From Porpolomopsis calyptriformis (Eukaryota; Basidiomycota; Agaricomycetes; Agaricales; Hygrophoraceae), in NCBI GenBank assembly GCA_951640195.1, contig CATOCQ010000001.1, positions 1 to 64,000 of the forward strand: DNA of 64,000 bases, written 5' to 3'. The translations under genes and the position numbers were made by a program. The notes below the pieces were generated by a model. The model ran no database searches, had not been told where the DNA came from, and was given only the letters and a program-made list of their open reading frames with translations. Positions 1 through 11,645 of this stretch are shown here, one piece after another (positions within the stretch are counted from its first letter, which is position 1; every line of letters starts with the position of its first letter).

Positions 1-456
1 GATATCGATTAGGTTGACGTTACCCGGCCGTCTTAGTCGTAATCCAGAGAGGGTAACTTCCCTGAGCCACACGTTGTGGAAAAAGTTTAGGTGCGTGAGT
101 TCGACGCAGTCATCTTCATGCGGGGTTAGCGATAAAACCCAGACACATAGGAATAACCTGAAACACTGACAACCGGACGTATTGAATCCCAACCTGGTGA
201 CCCTCAGGTTGCTCCCAGCCCTCTTCAAATTTTGCTGAACCCAACCGCCGTGCCAATTCCTGATGGAGGTGAATTCAAGGAAACGAATCGGGTGTTGCGG
301 CTTTGGCATTGGATCGACAAGCATGTATCGGGCCAGGAATGGAAACACAACGGAGGCAAAGTTCCTGTTTACTAGTGCCAGTGCGAGCAGATCTTGGGAC
401 GAGTTCTGAATGTAGGGGATAATTTTGAGCCACAGATCTATGGGAAGGGAAATCAT
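1..456 (-). CDS. F-box protein, 3' part outside window
   Basis: The minus strand is open from an ATG at 454-456 to the left edge (152 codons, no stop), so the C-terminal part is missing from view. The first ~45 residues look like an F-box: LPIDLWLKIIPYI, then LALALVNRNFASVVF. F-box proteins bring substrates to SKP1-cullin ubiquitin ligases. The rest has short leucine-spaced stretches (LTHLNFF, VTLSGLRL) that fit a leucine-rich-repeat-like recognition region, typical of the large F-box families of mushrooms. No intron is seen in the visible part. The substrate cannot be guessed. The F-box call rests on motif shape only. Confidence 0.7.
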   Translation of the reverse strand, partial: MISLPIDLWLKIIPYIQNSSQDLLALALVNRNFASVVFPFLARYMLVDPMPKPQHPIRFLEFTSIRNWHGGWVQQNLKRAGSNLRVTRLGFNTSGCQCFRLFLCVWVLSLTPHEDDCVELTHLNFFHNVWLREVTLSGLRLRRPGNVNLIDI

Positions 457-571
457 GATGGATGATGGTGGTTTTGGGAGACTTTCGGCTGCTCTATATA
501 CTAAGTCGACCTCGACGCTTTGACTCACTCTCAACTAAAATCGATTATTCACGTGGCTAGGGTCGCTTAAA

Positions 572-1137
572 ATGCCACAGTTTGACAGGGTGAACCTGAA
601 CGGTCCTCTACTACGACCATCTCCAGCAGTCTTCTTCATGACTGTGTCCGCGTCGCCTCACTTGGCCACTAGATCTCAATCTCAGAGGGTTATGACCTCA
701 GACCAGATGGAGGGTGAGGGAAACCCCATGGGACCAGGATCTGCGGGGAATCAAAGTCACGCTGCCCAACATCACCAGGTGAGCTTGCTCTTTTCCTTTT
801 TTTCAGGTTGACAGAGGGGACGTGTTAGGCGAATGAGATGAACATCCCCAAAGCTGTCAGCCCGAGAAGAAGAAAGCAATGGAAGGCCAAATTTTTGTCG
901 GATGAGGAAACTGAAGAAACACTACCGACCGTCTATGTCAATTCAAAGAACACGAAGATGACAACCATAGCAGAGCCGTCGGTAAACACCCAGTCGACAA
1001 CGGATGGCGATGGCAAGATAGCCGAAGAGATCCAGCAAACAATCCACTGTGGGATCGTCACTGCGCCAACCCAGCCGGGGACTGATAATGACCCCATTGG
1101 ACCACAGTCGACGGAGAGCCATGGGATTGATGGTTAG
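572..1137 (+). CDS. Small hypothetical protein, two exons
   Basis: Exon 1 (572-778) starts at ATG and ends in CAG before a GTGAGC donor at 779. An acceptor TTAG ending at 828 restores an in-frame second exon (829-1137), giving a 50-nt intron and about 172 residues. A nearer acceptor at 805-806 would end the frame after nine codons, so the 828 choice is an inference. The product is polar, rich in Ser, Thr, Gln and Gly, with a basic patch (SPRRRKQWKAK) at the exon 2 start. I do not recognise a family. It could also be two unrelated short ORFs. Confidence 0.35.
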
Positions 1138-1298
1138 GGGTCAGAGAGATCAAAACGATTTCAAACGGTTACGGCGAGAGGATGGAAATGCTGAGGTTGG
1201 GATCGAACGGTAAGGCTTTCATTAAAAAATCTGAATATCAGGCCCCTGTGTTGAATAATATGGTTATCAAGATTCGGCACGCAATCTCTCGGATGCAG

Positions 1299-1638
1299 TA
1301 GAGAAGCATGGATGGTGACCCTTGCCATCCCTCCCGTCTGTAGATTCCACCTTGTTCTCCCTTAGCCAACTTCCTCTTTACCTTCTTCTCAGGGTGGCCC
1401 TCGTACCCATTCTCACTCCCGCACTCTCTTTTCCTACATTTCATCTGCTCACGCACGTCGGATATTCCCTATGAATTGAATTTTCATTATGACCTTTTGT
1501 GTTGGTATCCAGATGACCACTCACCAAGGTGCAAACCATTCACCGCTTCTCCAACATCATCAAGGATGGCAGTCACGCTCCATTACAAAGTGAGAAATAA
1601 GTGATTCTGAGTCGTCTGAAGAAGCACAAAGATGTCTT
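1299..1638 (+). repeat. Left arm of long-range inverted repeat
   Basis: This ~340-bp stretch recurs, reverse-complemented, at 63,663-64,000, with only scattered differences. The match stops at about 1,638 (GATGTCTTT shared, then divergent). At the other end the right copy runs off the window, so the true repeat may extend left of 1,299. On the minus strand it carries a short basic reading frame (1,456 to 1,238) beginning MREQMKCRKRECGSEN, preceded by a plausible GT-AG intron; the right copy has the same frame with a few substitutions. It looks like a dispersed repeat holding a gene fragment; the source gene is unknown. Confidence 0.75.
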
Positions 1639-2375
1639 TCAGCCGTACTTTAATCTTATGTTGCTATACTAGGTGTACCCGAGGCCCTTTACCTTGGCAT
1701 GTCGTAGATTGACGGCATTTAAAGTTTTCTTAGCAGGCAAGTATTGCGTTCCATAATACAGGCTATCGATAAGGTTGAAGACATTAGCAAACCTTTGCCA
1801 AAATGAGACTGTTGGAAGGAAGGGAAGGGAAATCAACGAAAAACAGTAACTAAATCACTCAATCACCCCCTCACATCTTTTCAGTGATGAAAATTTCTAG
1901 TTACTGAAAAACAATACCACAGAGTAGGTTTGTAGGTGCGGATCATTAGCAAATTGGAAAACTTACATTTAGCTAAGGCGGCAGCTGACTAGTCTACATT
2001 AAATTGACTTCACCATGCCCAAAGTACATCTAATCATTGCATGATCACCACGAATCAGTGCCAGTTGATCTGTTTATCAGTAAATTTCAGTTACGAATGC
2101 TGTAATACAATGAGAAAGTCGCTACTATTCAAACGAGAAAAAGAGACCTTCGGTGATAAAATTTCATCGATTTTAGTTCCAATGGAGATGACCTCAACAT
2201 CTCACTTGATTTTATGGTTCATCCTTCTTTTATAATTACACTCACGATTGTCCAAACTGCCTCTTTTGAAGTGCGCAGCCAAGCATAAGTTATGCTGGGC
2301 TCGATTTGAACACCTACCAAATATAGGATTAACAAACATTCACAAGTTCCGAAAGCACTACCGAATCCGAATCCA
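1639..2375. other. Intergenic, nothing recognised
   Basis: No reading frame with a recognisable motif or convincing exon structure was found on either strand. The stretch is AT-rich and probably contains the promoter of the gene starting at 2,376. Confidence 0.5.
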
Positions 2376-3601
2376 ATGGCAGATCTCGATTTTATTCTCA
2401 ACGATACCCATAGATGGCAGGATGGCATCTCAGAGGTTCAACCAAGCAGCTGGCTGTGTCTATTTGAATTGGAGAATTCAAAGAACTACCTGTTCAAACC
2501 GATGGGTTCCGACACAAAGATACGCTGGAAGTATTTTCCATTGGAATTCATTGCCTTTAATATCATCACGAATCAGTCTCGCCACTTTTCCTTGCCATTC
2601 ATGCTGTGCCAACAGGTTGCGTTTCTTGATCTTCAATATTGGGCTAGCCTGGTTTCTGGAGATAAATCGATGTCGCGCTATTTAGAGCTGCTAAGGGATG
2701 ACCTCCTTGAAGAATTCTTCGCAATGGAACCCCCTTCCAGCTTTAATGAACAACCTTGGAGTACCCGGCCTTGGGCCGTTCGAACGATGCACTCCTTTGG
2801 CCACTCAAAGCCTGACCGTGACGCTTATCTCACCACATGCAGAGAACAGGGCTGGGAGAGTTATATGCATGGCGACCCATTGGAATATCGTACATGATGA
2901 ATCGCTCCCAAAGTCCTGATGGTTTATACTACGTTCTATAATAGGATGGACAGATATTTTCAACAAATATAAAAAACAAAATACCTGGATGAATTCGGGT
3001 CATCGTATTATAGACAGCCTTGCAAGCGCACTGAACAAAGCGAGGGAACATATCTCTGTGGGCCCTTCAAACGTTTTACTCTCTGCAGCCGACCTTCTCG
3101 ACAAAGGCGACACCTGTTTGGCACAACAAGCTGGTGTGTGAATGGGATCCATCGCTCTCATGCTACATCAGATATCCTGACTAAACGATCAGCCACAGTC
3201 AAGATCCCTGAGTTCGATATAAGTATCGACCCAACACATGTGGATAAATCACCATTGGATGTCGCATTGGCACATTCTACCTCAAAAGCTAGTACGTGAA
3301 TGGGATCTATGGGTCTCATGCCACACCAGATATCAAATATCTAGACTGATGATGATGATCAGCCACAGAGGAGATTTCTTCTTCATTCGCAGGCGAAATC
3401 GAACAGAGGCTTAGGGCTCCATTGCCAACATGCATCGTGCAGCCAAACAAGTTAGTTCATTCAGCCGCTCGATAACTTAGCATCCTTTGACTACTGTATA
3501 GCAGACAATCATCTACACGTGTGGCCGTGGTACGAACCTCGGAACCTCCAAGTAGGCAGGCTACTCAACGTGAATTTATTTATTGCGTATTGATTTATTA
3601 A
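2376..3601 (+). CDS. WAVR/HSFGHS-module family protein (copy 1)
   Basis: Unrecognised family. Exon 1 (2,376-2,893) holds a ~170-residue module shared with the genes at 4,142-6,821 and 7,471-8,459: a LDLQYWA segment, a RYLELLRDDL helix, then PWAVRTMHSFGHSK, an R..AY...CRE..W run and DPLEY. Four introns follow. The second and third are homologous to each other (start GT..GTGAATGGGATC, end GATCAGCCACAG). Reading frame is kept through all junctions to a TAA at 3,599-3,601. The C-terminal part is Ser/Thr-rich with no motif. The short regular module suggests a DNA- or protein-binding domain, but this is inference. Confidence 0.6.
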
Positions 3602-4141
3602 CTTATTCTTATTCTTATTTCTCTCCCACTTCAACAGCACAGGTTGAACGAGGGAAAAACTACAAACAAAACAAGTGGAAGCGGAATAAAAAGAAGAAAA
3701 TGAAGGCAGCTCTATTACGAGAGACAGAGGCTGAGTTAGCTGCACGCAACCCACCCAGCCAACCGACGCGACCCAACCATTCAACCACACGGGTGAACCG
3801 AGGGAGATAATAGCTTCAAGGGTGTAGCGCATCTGCTAGGCCAAACACTAACCGCAAGTACAACGTGGGGCTCTATCTCCCTAAGGGATAGGGAGTCCAG
3901 AAGCTGCCACCTTTCTGTATATGTAAATAAAGCAGATTGTGTTCGGCATATCTACTAGGTTACATGAGGTTGTAATTGGTTTCATCGCAGGCAAGGTAAT
4001 GTATGTATTCATGTATGTTTTTTTTTTTTTCACGTGAGACATGAGCATCAAAGTCCAACTCAATTGTATCGATTGTAAAACTGTAACAAAGTACAGGCAT
4101 ATGATAGCAGCACATCAATAGATAATGAATAGAAACTGTCC
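3602..4141. other. Intergenic between convergent genes
   Basis: Short frames on both strands here have no motif. A T11 tract at 4,020 and an AT-rich stretch fit the overlapping 3' regions of the convergent neighbours. Nothing else seen. Confidence 0.5.
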
Positions 4142-6821
4142 CTATGGCGGTGGAAGAAAAAGTTTGGTGGATAAACATTTTTCTTCACTGAGCGCCATCC
4201 AATGCTCTCCACTGACGAGTACTTCTGACTCCATAGCTGTCAGGCTGATTCCTGCCCTTTCTAGTATCGCCTTGATCTGTTTCTGGGCCTCGTTGATTTC
4301 TCCTTCTTCCTCCTGAAAAAGGACATCCCACTCGGTCATCGGAAGGTCTGGCCTTTTCTGCTCACCCGGCAAAAGGTACTCATTCGATTTGAGAATCATT
4401 CTGGCCAGCGCCAAGAATGGCCGTCGATATATTTCTGGAAAGCTAGCTTTTAAACAAAAATGAGGGGATATCATTCATTCATGTGCTCACTTCGACTTTT
4501 GGCGACATGTGGAAGCGCTAAAACCATGCGAGAAAGCAACCTTGAGACGTGGTGATTTGCATTTGTTGAAAAATGACCATGCATATGGTCGAAGTCCCGC
4601 GATTGTTCAGTGAGGTGAAGCGTCTCATAGGTATAAAAGTGACCTCCCGAACAATAGCTTGGCGTGGGGGTGTATACGGCATGCCAAATGCCAGGAGGCA
4701 TAATTCTGACACATAGAATCAATATATGAGCATGAGTAATCAATTTTTAGAGCGTTAATAATATAAAAACTTACAGAATCTCCCCTGCAGAAAGAAACGT
4801 CGTGAAAATCTGAGCATGTTGATTCAGTTGGTGTAGTTGACTGAAGCAAATATCCTTGTGCAGGCTGCGCAACTTGTTCCGGGAGTTGTGACTTTTTGTG
4901 TATCTAGGTCGAATAATGGCCCAAATTTTTATCCCGGCGTGCGCATAGATCCAGGTACACAAGCCGTTAGCATCCTTGTGGGGGAATGTTACGAAGCCAG
5001 CATGCGTCAGCAGGTTCCACTGCATCATTTGCCAGGTGCACATCCGAATAACCTGTGGCCCTGGAAGGACTAGTTCTTGTCGAGTATTCGGCATCTTGTG
5101 ATGCTTCGACTTGTCCTTTGGAGGGTGCTTCCAAAACTTCGCGAATGATTCATGTTTTGTGAGCTGGAATGCGAGTGCTTCGTCACTTATTCGACTGTTA
5201 AGGTTACTTGTTGAAATAAGCCAATGTACAAGCTCTCAGCACTCTTACCATATAATAGAGGGGGCGGCATTTCTCAGTGAAGGGGCATCCAGGATATTTC
5301 CACAGATGTCTACATCCTCAGATGCCTCGATAAACTCCCCCAGGGAAGAGTGGCTGTGGATGATGCCATCTGACTCCTTCTTGGACCTACCGACTGCACG
5401 CAATCTTGCGTCTATACAATATTAAACCACAGTAATCGTAGAGATGGATTTTACGTACCATGCCACTGAACTGGCTGGCTTAATGGACCCCTTGCTGCCT
5501 CGATCTCCTCCTTACAAAACGTCTCCGGACCTTCAAGATGTTGACCCTGTAATATAATGCATCACTGATTAGCGAGATGGAGTCGCACGGCTTCATCGAT
5601 GGCATGAAGTGGTTGGGAAGGTTCTCTTGGTGGGATAACGACATAGTTAGTTTCATCCAAGTCCCAGTTGTTTATCGAATGGGTTGCAGATGAACCATCA
5701 GGTGATTTGGCAAGCACCTCAACTAATTTAGCGTCCTTAACAAAGCTTCAGTTAGCTGATCAAGAACGAGCACAAAATGATGGACGGACTGCATTTTGAT
5801 GGCCCGGAACGTGAACCCATGGAAGTACGGTTTGCGACCCATTGGCCCATTGAATCGAGGATGCGTCCTGGGGAAAGTTCACTCCCCTCAACGAAGTAAA
5901 GTAGTCGTGCTTATTCTGGGTGAGGGGTGCTGATGTTATGCGTTATCTTCTTCTTCATAAGGATGATGCGATGCGAATAACTTCACATACCAGATATCGT
6001 AGCTGGTTGATGTTTTTTTCGACTCGTGGGTTCTTCATCATCGGACAAAGATCGTTTTTGGGGAAGACTAGCGGCGCTCACTCCTTGGCCCAGTTCATTG
6101 GGATGGTTGATGAATCCGATCGCAATAAGATATTGCAGCGAGTCAGATTTCTCTTGAGCGGCATCGCTTGAAGTGCCAGCCGTCGCTGGAGAGTCTGACC
6201 AAGTGTCGGTCGCAAGCATCTCGTTCCCAAATGACACGACCCTGGATATGTGACTCTTCCAATCTTCAGTGAGCGATTTAATATCAGCTGTTGCACCCAA
6301 TATTGATAAGATTACTCACCATATTGAGTCGGATCGTCATCTTCATAAGGCAGACGGTTCTCGTTTTTGCAACGATCGGCATAGAGTTGGCGACCTGTTT
6401 GAGAGTGTCCAAATGAATGGTAGACTCTGACGGCCCATTGCTTCACCGTCTTCAATCGCAATGATGCTTGAGTGAGCAGTTTATGATCCTCAAACCACAA
6501 CTCATGCTGCACGGCCAAACAGAGGTTCTGGAGGTACTGTTTGATTCGTCCTGCATGTCGTACCTGGTTCTCTGCTTCAAGGCAGCTGTGGCGATGACTC
6601 AGGTCAAGGAAAGCAAGGATAGAGCGGTAATGGATGTGTATTTCGCGAGATCGCAGTGAGTTGTTGTGGTAGAAAAAGAGCTTGAATGTTGTTTGGGTTG
6701 ATAATTCTGAGAAGCGCCAGAAATTGGACGGTTTATTCAAGAGGGTGGATGTCTTGGCTGGCCATAAAGCCTCATCATCAAATAGCTCTCCTTCTTTGTT
6801 GGCTATCGGTTGGGTGGCCAT
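4142..6821 (-). CDS. WAVR-module protein fused to JmjC domain
   Basis: Start at ATG 6,819-6,821. Exon 1 carries the same ~170-residue module as the neighbouring copies (KQWAVRVYHSFGHSQ, then DDPTQY). Short introns (for example with donor GTGAGT near 6,320 and GTATGT near 5,995) connect to a middle region with LPWVHVPGH and GPLSQPVQWH, and then to an oxygenase region: FVTFPHKDANGLCTWIYAH with HKD at 4,972-4,980 as the Fe(II)-binding HxD, a GIKIWAII strand, and PPGIWHAVYTP with the distal His. JmjC enzymes are 2-oxoglutarate/Fe(II) dioxygenases, most of them histone demethylases. The last exon (from 4,443) ends in a Glu-rich tail. Exon borders between 4,480 and 5,930 were read by eye. No frame break was noticed. 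Confidence 0.65.
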
Positions 6822-7470
6822 GATAATGAACGTATGTGTGGGGGTCACGTGGGTATTTATTCGATTAAAGAGTTTGAAAGCTACAAAGACGATATGATTC
6901 TATCCAGGACTTGGATTAGATCATGTGCTATAAATGAATGCCGTATTCTCAAGTTTGAGGGTGACAAAGAAGCCCTGACGTTTTCTTTGCCATTTGATTC
7001 ATTCCACTACTCCTTCATCTGGTTGAAGGAGTTATAAATATTACGGTGAAAACCATCATCCTCATTATAATTTATTGAAGTGAAGGATACAGATTGTGGA
7101 GGTGTGAGGTATACCGCTGAGGAAAGGTGGCTACAATGATCTGTAAGTCCCATGGTAACTTGCAGCTGCTGTTCGCATGTAAAAAAACAAAAAACATCAA
7201 GAAACTTTCATTATCATCTTCGTCTTCATCTTCGTCTTCATCTTCCTTTCGAATCGTGGAGGAATGGTAACACTGTTATCGGAGAATTGAGGCTGCCCCC
7301 CCTCTATCTCAGCTTGGATCTTGGATCAGTATCAGCTTGGTAAATTCATCTGAATGAAATGCACCATGGGATCCCACTGGCTGATCATTATCAGCTGAAA
7401 GATTCATTGCTAGCTGTGAAATACTAAATGATCACAATGAGTGAATGTGAACCATGTGTGTCTTACAGAC
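6822..7470. other. Intergenic with CTTCGT/CATCTT simple repeat
   Basis: Between two minus-strand genes. About 7,205-7,250 is a short imperfect hexamer repeat (ATCTTCGTCTTC units). No supported gene; 5' sequence of the 4,142-6,821 gene is expected near 6,822-6,950. Confidence 0.5.
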
Positions 7471-8459
7471 CTACCCAAGATCAGCCTCATGGGTAGGTGA
7501 TGATGTATTTACACCGTATCCATGGGAATCTGGGTTGATATTCTTCTCCTGAACATCGTTAGCCCACTGTTGGGCTGTATTTTCATTGATGCCAGTAGCA
7601 AAGAGAAGCATATAGCATTAGAGCATCCCTAAGCCAAGATGTTGATTTCATTTACTCTCACCGTTAACTCCAAGGAACAAAGCAAGCGCACAGGTCACAG
7701 AGTGCCCTCTGTCAAACCGGGGAGGTTTCGTGTGTGATTCTAGCTGCTGGAGACATAGCTGGAACCCCCTGCTTAGCCAGTTTGTATGGGTTTCGAATAA
7801 AGTATGCCATTCTATGTAGTTTGAATTGGAAAGCATGATGAGATAAGGGAAGCTTGTGTATGCAGAAGCTGCCTCTTACGGTATAAGGTTGGGTCTTCAT
7901 GGGTGTATGGAGTCCACCCATTTGCCTTGCATTTCTGAAGGTACTCCCGTCTGCCGAAGAAAGAGTGGCCAAAAAAGTGATTCATTCTAACTGCCCACGG
8001 TATTGTCGTTTTAGGTTGGAAGCTAGAGCCAAAGCTGCCATGGTTTTGTGATAACTCAACCCAGAGATCAGACCTGAGCCTTTCCAGGTAACGTGTGATA
8101 CGATTTGCACTGGGATGAGGGTTAGCAACATTCGCCCAGTATTCAAGGTCAAGAAGAGCGATCTGAAGTGTGGTCGATAGAGGGAGAGTGTAGTGTCGAT
8201 GTTTGTTTCTGCTTTTGCAAAAAGCATGTAAAATGATCTGCTTTTGCTGGTTCAATTTGAGGGTCAAGTCAGGTTGTGTGAAAGGGTGGCTGATTTCCTC
8301 AAAGAGCCAGATGGTGTCACTTGGTGGAACAGGAGAGTGATCGTTCGACCACCGATTATTATCCGCATCCAAGCATCGAGAAGAACACATCATTTGGTTC
8401 CAAGGGTAGTTACATTTGGGGGTGGGTGGATAACTGCATGAAAACAAGATAATCAGCAT
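7471..8459 (-). CDS. WAVR/HSFGHS-module family protein (copy 3)
   Basis: Third member of the local family. The module reads LQIALLDLEYWANV, RYLERLRSDLW, PWAVRMNHFFGHSF, then HEDPTLY. After a GTAAGA donor the gene continues with WHTLFETHTNWLSRGF and a further exon ending at TAG 7,471-7,473. Reading frame is kept across both introns. The C-terminal part shares the W..H..W spacing seen after the module in the 4,142-6,821 gene, but no JmjC domain follows. The first residues (ATG 8,457-8,459) are uncertain, because TTTTCATGCAG just downstream could be a splice acceptor and the start could lie further up. Function unknown. Confidence 0.6.
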
Positions 8460-8927
8460 AAAATTTATCTAGATGTGGTGAAAAAATAAGCATTCATTCA
8501 ATCGCATGCGTATAGCCATTGTGGTGCTGGAAGTAGTTTCGTGTGTGAGTCACAGCTCTTGATCACTACTTAGGCTCCTCACACATCACTTCATAGCACA
8601 TCACTTCATAAGTACATAACAGCTAGTTGATATTCACGCATACACAGACAAGATAGCTGGGAGTTAATCAATACAGTATCAAAGCAACTTGATATGTTAT
8701 GCGTGACATCACATTTGCATACCAAAATGGGATGGGAGTGGCGCATGTGAACTTGCTAATTTACACCTGCACACAGCTCAACATGTCTACACAGGTTTAG
8801 CACAAATCGTATGTAGTAGACTTATATAGTAACTAGCTTGGAATGCAGCAATACAAGTTGATTAATATTTGTGGAAAGTTTGATGCGACATGCATGCAGC
8901 GTAATAGATGCTAATTCAGTAATTTTA
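8460..8927. other. Intergenic, nothing recognised
   Basis: No exon or repeat supported. If the 8.9-19.3 kb unit is a mobile element, its other end should lie in or near this stretch, but I found no copy of the TCAGGGACCC terminus here. Confidence 0.45.
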
Positions 8928-10078
8928 TCAAGACCATAACCTCCATGATGGTCTGTAGTTAAGCTTTCTGTCTCCATAGAGAACCTGAACCTGAGTGTGG
9001 TTGCTTTCGAGCATTTCACCTGACGCAATCATCTCCTCCATCCTTTTCAATGCCAACCGTGCAAACTCTTCACAGTCCATGTCTATCCAAGCGTCGAATA
9101 TACCAGCCCACGTAGCTGTGTTTGTAAAGGTATTATTGAGATATATAACTTGAGGCGATGCTTGTAAACTGGATTTGGGGGAATTTTTTGCTAAGATTCT
9201 AGCGGACTGCTTGATAAAGTCAGTAGTACCCTTCACTTTCAAGCTAGTGCCAACCACAAGGAGAAGATCTAGTTGGCGACTGGGGGTGGTAGTTAACCCA
9301 AGATCATTTTGCTGCACGTTTGCTATTTCTTCTCCTCGAGGATGTGGTTCTCTGTAAAGAATGATATTGGGTCGGAGTCGAGGCACAGTCGTTCTGCGTT
9401 TGCCCTGCTCTACCCTCTTTTCCATATTGATTTGACATTCAGTGCATTCTGGTAGTTGGCCCTCTTTCAAAGAGGGGTAGTATGGTTCGAGGATAAAAAT
9501 GGAGGAGCAGCCAGGGCATCGTAGTTCCTCTAGGGATCCATGCAATGGAATGCATCGGGCTGGTCCATCACTGGGGTGAATTTCTGAGGACATATGTAAC
9601 CCAGCCTTGAGCTCCAAACCATCGATATTTTGAGTGTAAACACGGAGTAACACTCCTTGGAGGTCTAGAGCACGAAGGAAATGGTGGAAGGCAGTGGGTT
9701 GTGCGATCGCCGCTTTCTCAGCAAGGGTGGCAATGAGCTGACAATGCAGTGATTGTTGCTTTTGGGTCTAGAACATTAACTTGGTCAACTAATCCTCACT
9801 TGAACATATATTTCTCACTACGAGGGATGAGCTAGTAAGCAGATCAGTCAGGTTGACTCCGGTAAATCCAGATAGTGCGTTGCCAGTATATAAGCCGTCT
9901 GGTCCTCTAAAACATGGAATACCTGCAGCCACGGATATTCCTGCTCCTAGAGAGTAGGTAAGTATTTGAATGAAACATGATGATGGGTCGATTTACCACA
10001 GAGCACGACGATTCTCTTTGCTTTCAGTATTCCATCCATTAGATCTGTTGCACTTTGTTTTATAGTGGAGGGGAACAT
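8928..10078 (-). CDS. Sirtuin (SIR2-family NAD-dependent deacylase)
   Basis: Four exons give about 350 residues from ATG 10,076-10,078. Order of motifs: RIVVLCGAGISVAAGIP (NAD-binding loop, split by an intron after the first G), FRGPDGLY, PTAFHHFLRAL, YTQNIDGLE (catalytic-core motif), LHGSLEELRCPGC with the catalytic His, a second Cys pair (CTEC) of the zinc site, and LLLVVGTSLKVKG. This is a complete sirtuin core closest in layout to fungal Hst3/4-type enzymes, which remove acyl groups from lysines, usually of histones. The Asp of the usual GIPDFR motif is Cys here. The next gene upstream on the same strand starts 1.4 kb away and its 3' end is only 72 bp from this start. Confidence 0.85.
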
Positions 10079-10150
10079 AATAGCTGAGTTTTTAGTAGCA
10101 ACACGGTGAAGGATAGTAGGTATTAGATAAGCTAGAAGAATGGTAAGGTA

Positions 10151-11516
10151 TCAAATAAGCAAATCTGAGCTACACCGAGGGCAAGTATAGTATGTTTGGT
10201 CTGTAACGACTAATGGCTCATAAGAGTCTGTGTTATCTATGCCGAATTCTGCCTCAAGCCAGTTTTCCCAGTCAGTGTCTATCATATTTAACCGAGACTC
10301 CTCAATGAGGTGAGCAGCTATCCATCCAGAGGCTTGGACGACACTGCGTTCCTGTGAAGAAAGCAACTTTCTAGCCTTGTTCACGATCCTAATATTTCCG
10401 GCTGTAAAATAAGTGAGACCTCCCCTAGCTGTGGGTTGGAAAGCAACTTGAAGTATAATTTTTGGGGTGTCGGCAAACTTCTCTATAGCATAGAGATTGT
10501 TAAGATACTGCTGCTGGGTAATGTTGGCAGGGGTTCCTAGGCAAGTAAGATGGGACCATCTTTTGCAGGACCAGCAGTAGCGTTGTTCCTCTGTATCGGG
10601 GGACCAAAGTGAATAACAGTGAGTTGCGCCACATATTTCTGGCTCGCCCTACCACCCAATAGATTACTACAGGGTATATGTTTAGTTCAATGAACGCACC
10701 TTCAATGCCTGCCTATGCCCATCCCAGAAGTATCTAATAGAAATTTTAGTATAATAGATGGGTTGGTATTATCGTCAAGCTTACCGCATGTAATACGCGG
10801 TTACTGGAGGTTGATCTTCGATCTGATTTTTAATAATAACAATGTCGATTGTATCTACAGTTTAATTTTCAGTTCAGTTCAGTTCATTCTTTTATATCTG
10901 CTTCTCGATATAATAACCCTCACCTTCCAAGGCTTGCGCATCAATGATATCTGTAGAATCAGAGCCACACAGCTCTTGCTTTCCAAATGTGTTTATATAC
11001 CTGTCAAGAGTAAGAAGAACATAGAGTGACAGGAGAAGGAGTAGGTTTTGAGATGCAACCTTTTAGTATCAGCCTTAACATCACTTCTCTCCAACAACTG
11101 CTTGGCTGTATACATCCATGAAACCTTAGCAAGATACTTGTTCTAAAGCACATTGTCAACATTGGGTAGGGTAGCTTGAGCAGGTGTATCACCTTAGTAG
11201 TTTTTCTTATTTGTAGGATCAAACCTTTCCAGTAGTCGTCCATTATAATATTATTTTCTTCCTTTGCATGGAGGCCAAGGTGACGGATGAGGCAGCTGTG
11301 TTTGAGGGAAATAATCAAATGACTACTATTCAAGCATTATCGATAAACACTTACAAGTCATTCTTAACGAATTTGCAAGGAGAGCCTATAAAGTTTTGAT
11401 TCGGAACAAATAGAACAAGGCATAGGTGATATCTCACCATCATTTGGATTAGGAACCTCGAGGTATTCTACGACTTTTGCAGATTTCCATTGTTTTTCCT
11501 CGGTTGTAGGTGCCAT
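10151..11516 (-). CDS. BAH-PHD-like chromatin reader protein
   Basis: A multi-exon minus-strand gene starting at ATG 11,514-11,516 (MAPTTEEKQWKSAKVVEY). Exons read by eye include DDYWKGLILQI, AKVSWMYTAKQLL, HSMFFLLLTDIIDAQALE and YYMRYFWDGHRQALK, which together look like a bromo-adjacent homology fold. The last exons carry a Cys/His cluster: CGATHC, then YCWSCKRWSHLTCLG, the spacing and W-x-H-x-x-C ending of a PHD finger, and a final CPRC. BAH and PHD domains bind nucleosomes and modified histone tails. The stop is at 10,151 just upstream of the sirtuin start, and the 1,650-residue gene starts 130 bp away in the opposite direction. Exon borders around 10,700-11,000 are uncertain. Confidence 0.55.
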
Positions 11517-11645
11517 AATAATAAATCTATGGACCAATGTTGATTATTCGTATTATATTCCCACAGCTATATATATGTCACGTGAATGTAGATACACTTT
11601 GTCTCGACTATTGCACAAACATAGCTCTCGATCTTAACCTCCAAT

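Noticed and set aside
1238..1456. Stand-alone small basic protein
   Set aside because: It lies in the dispersed inverted repeat, and its last third extends into unrelated sequence; more likely a gene fragment.
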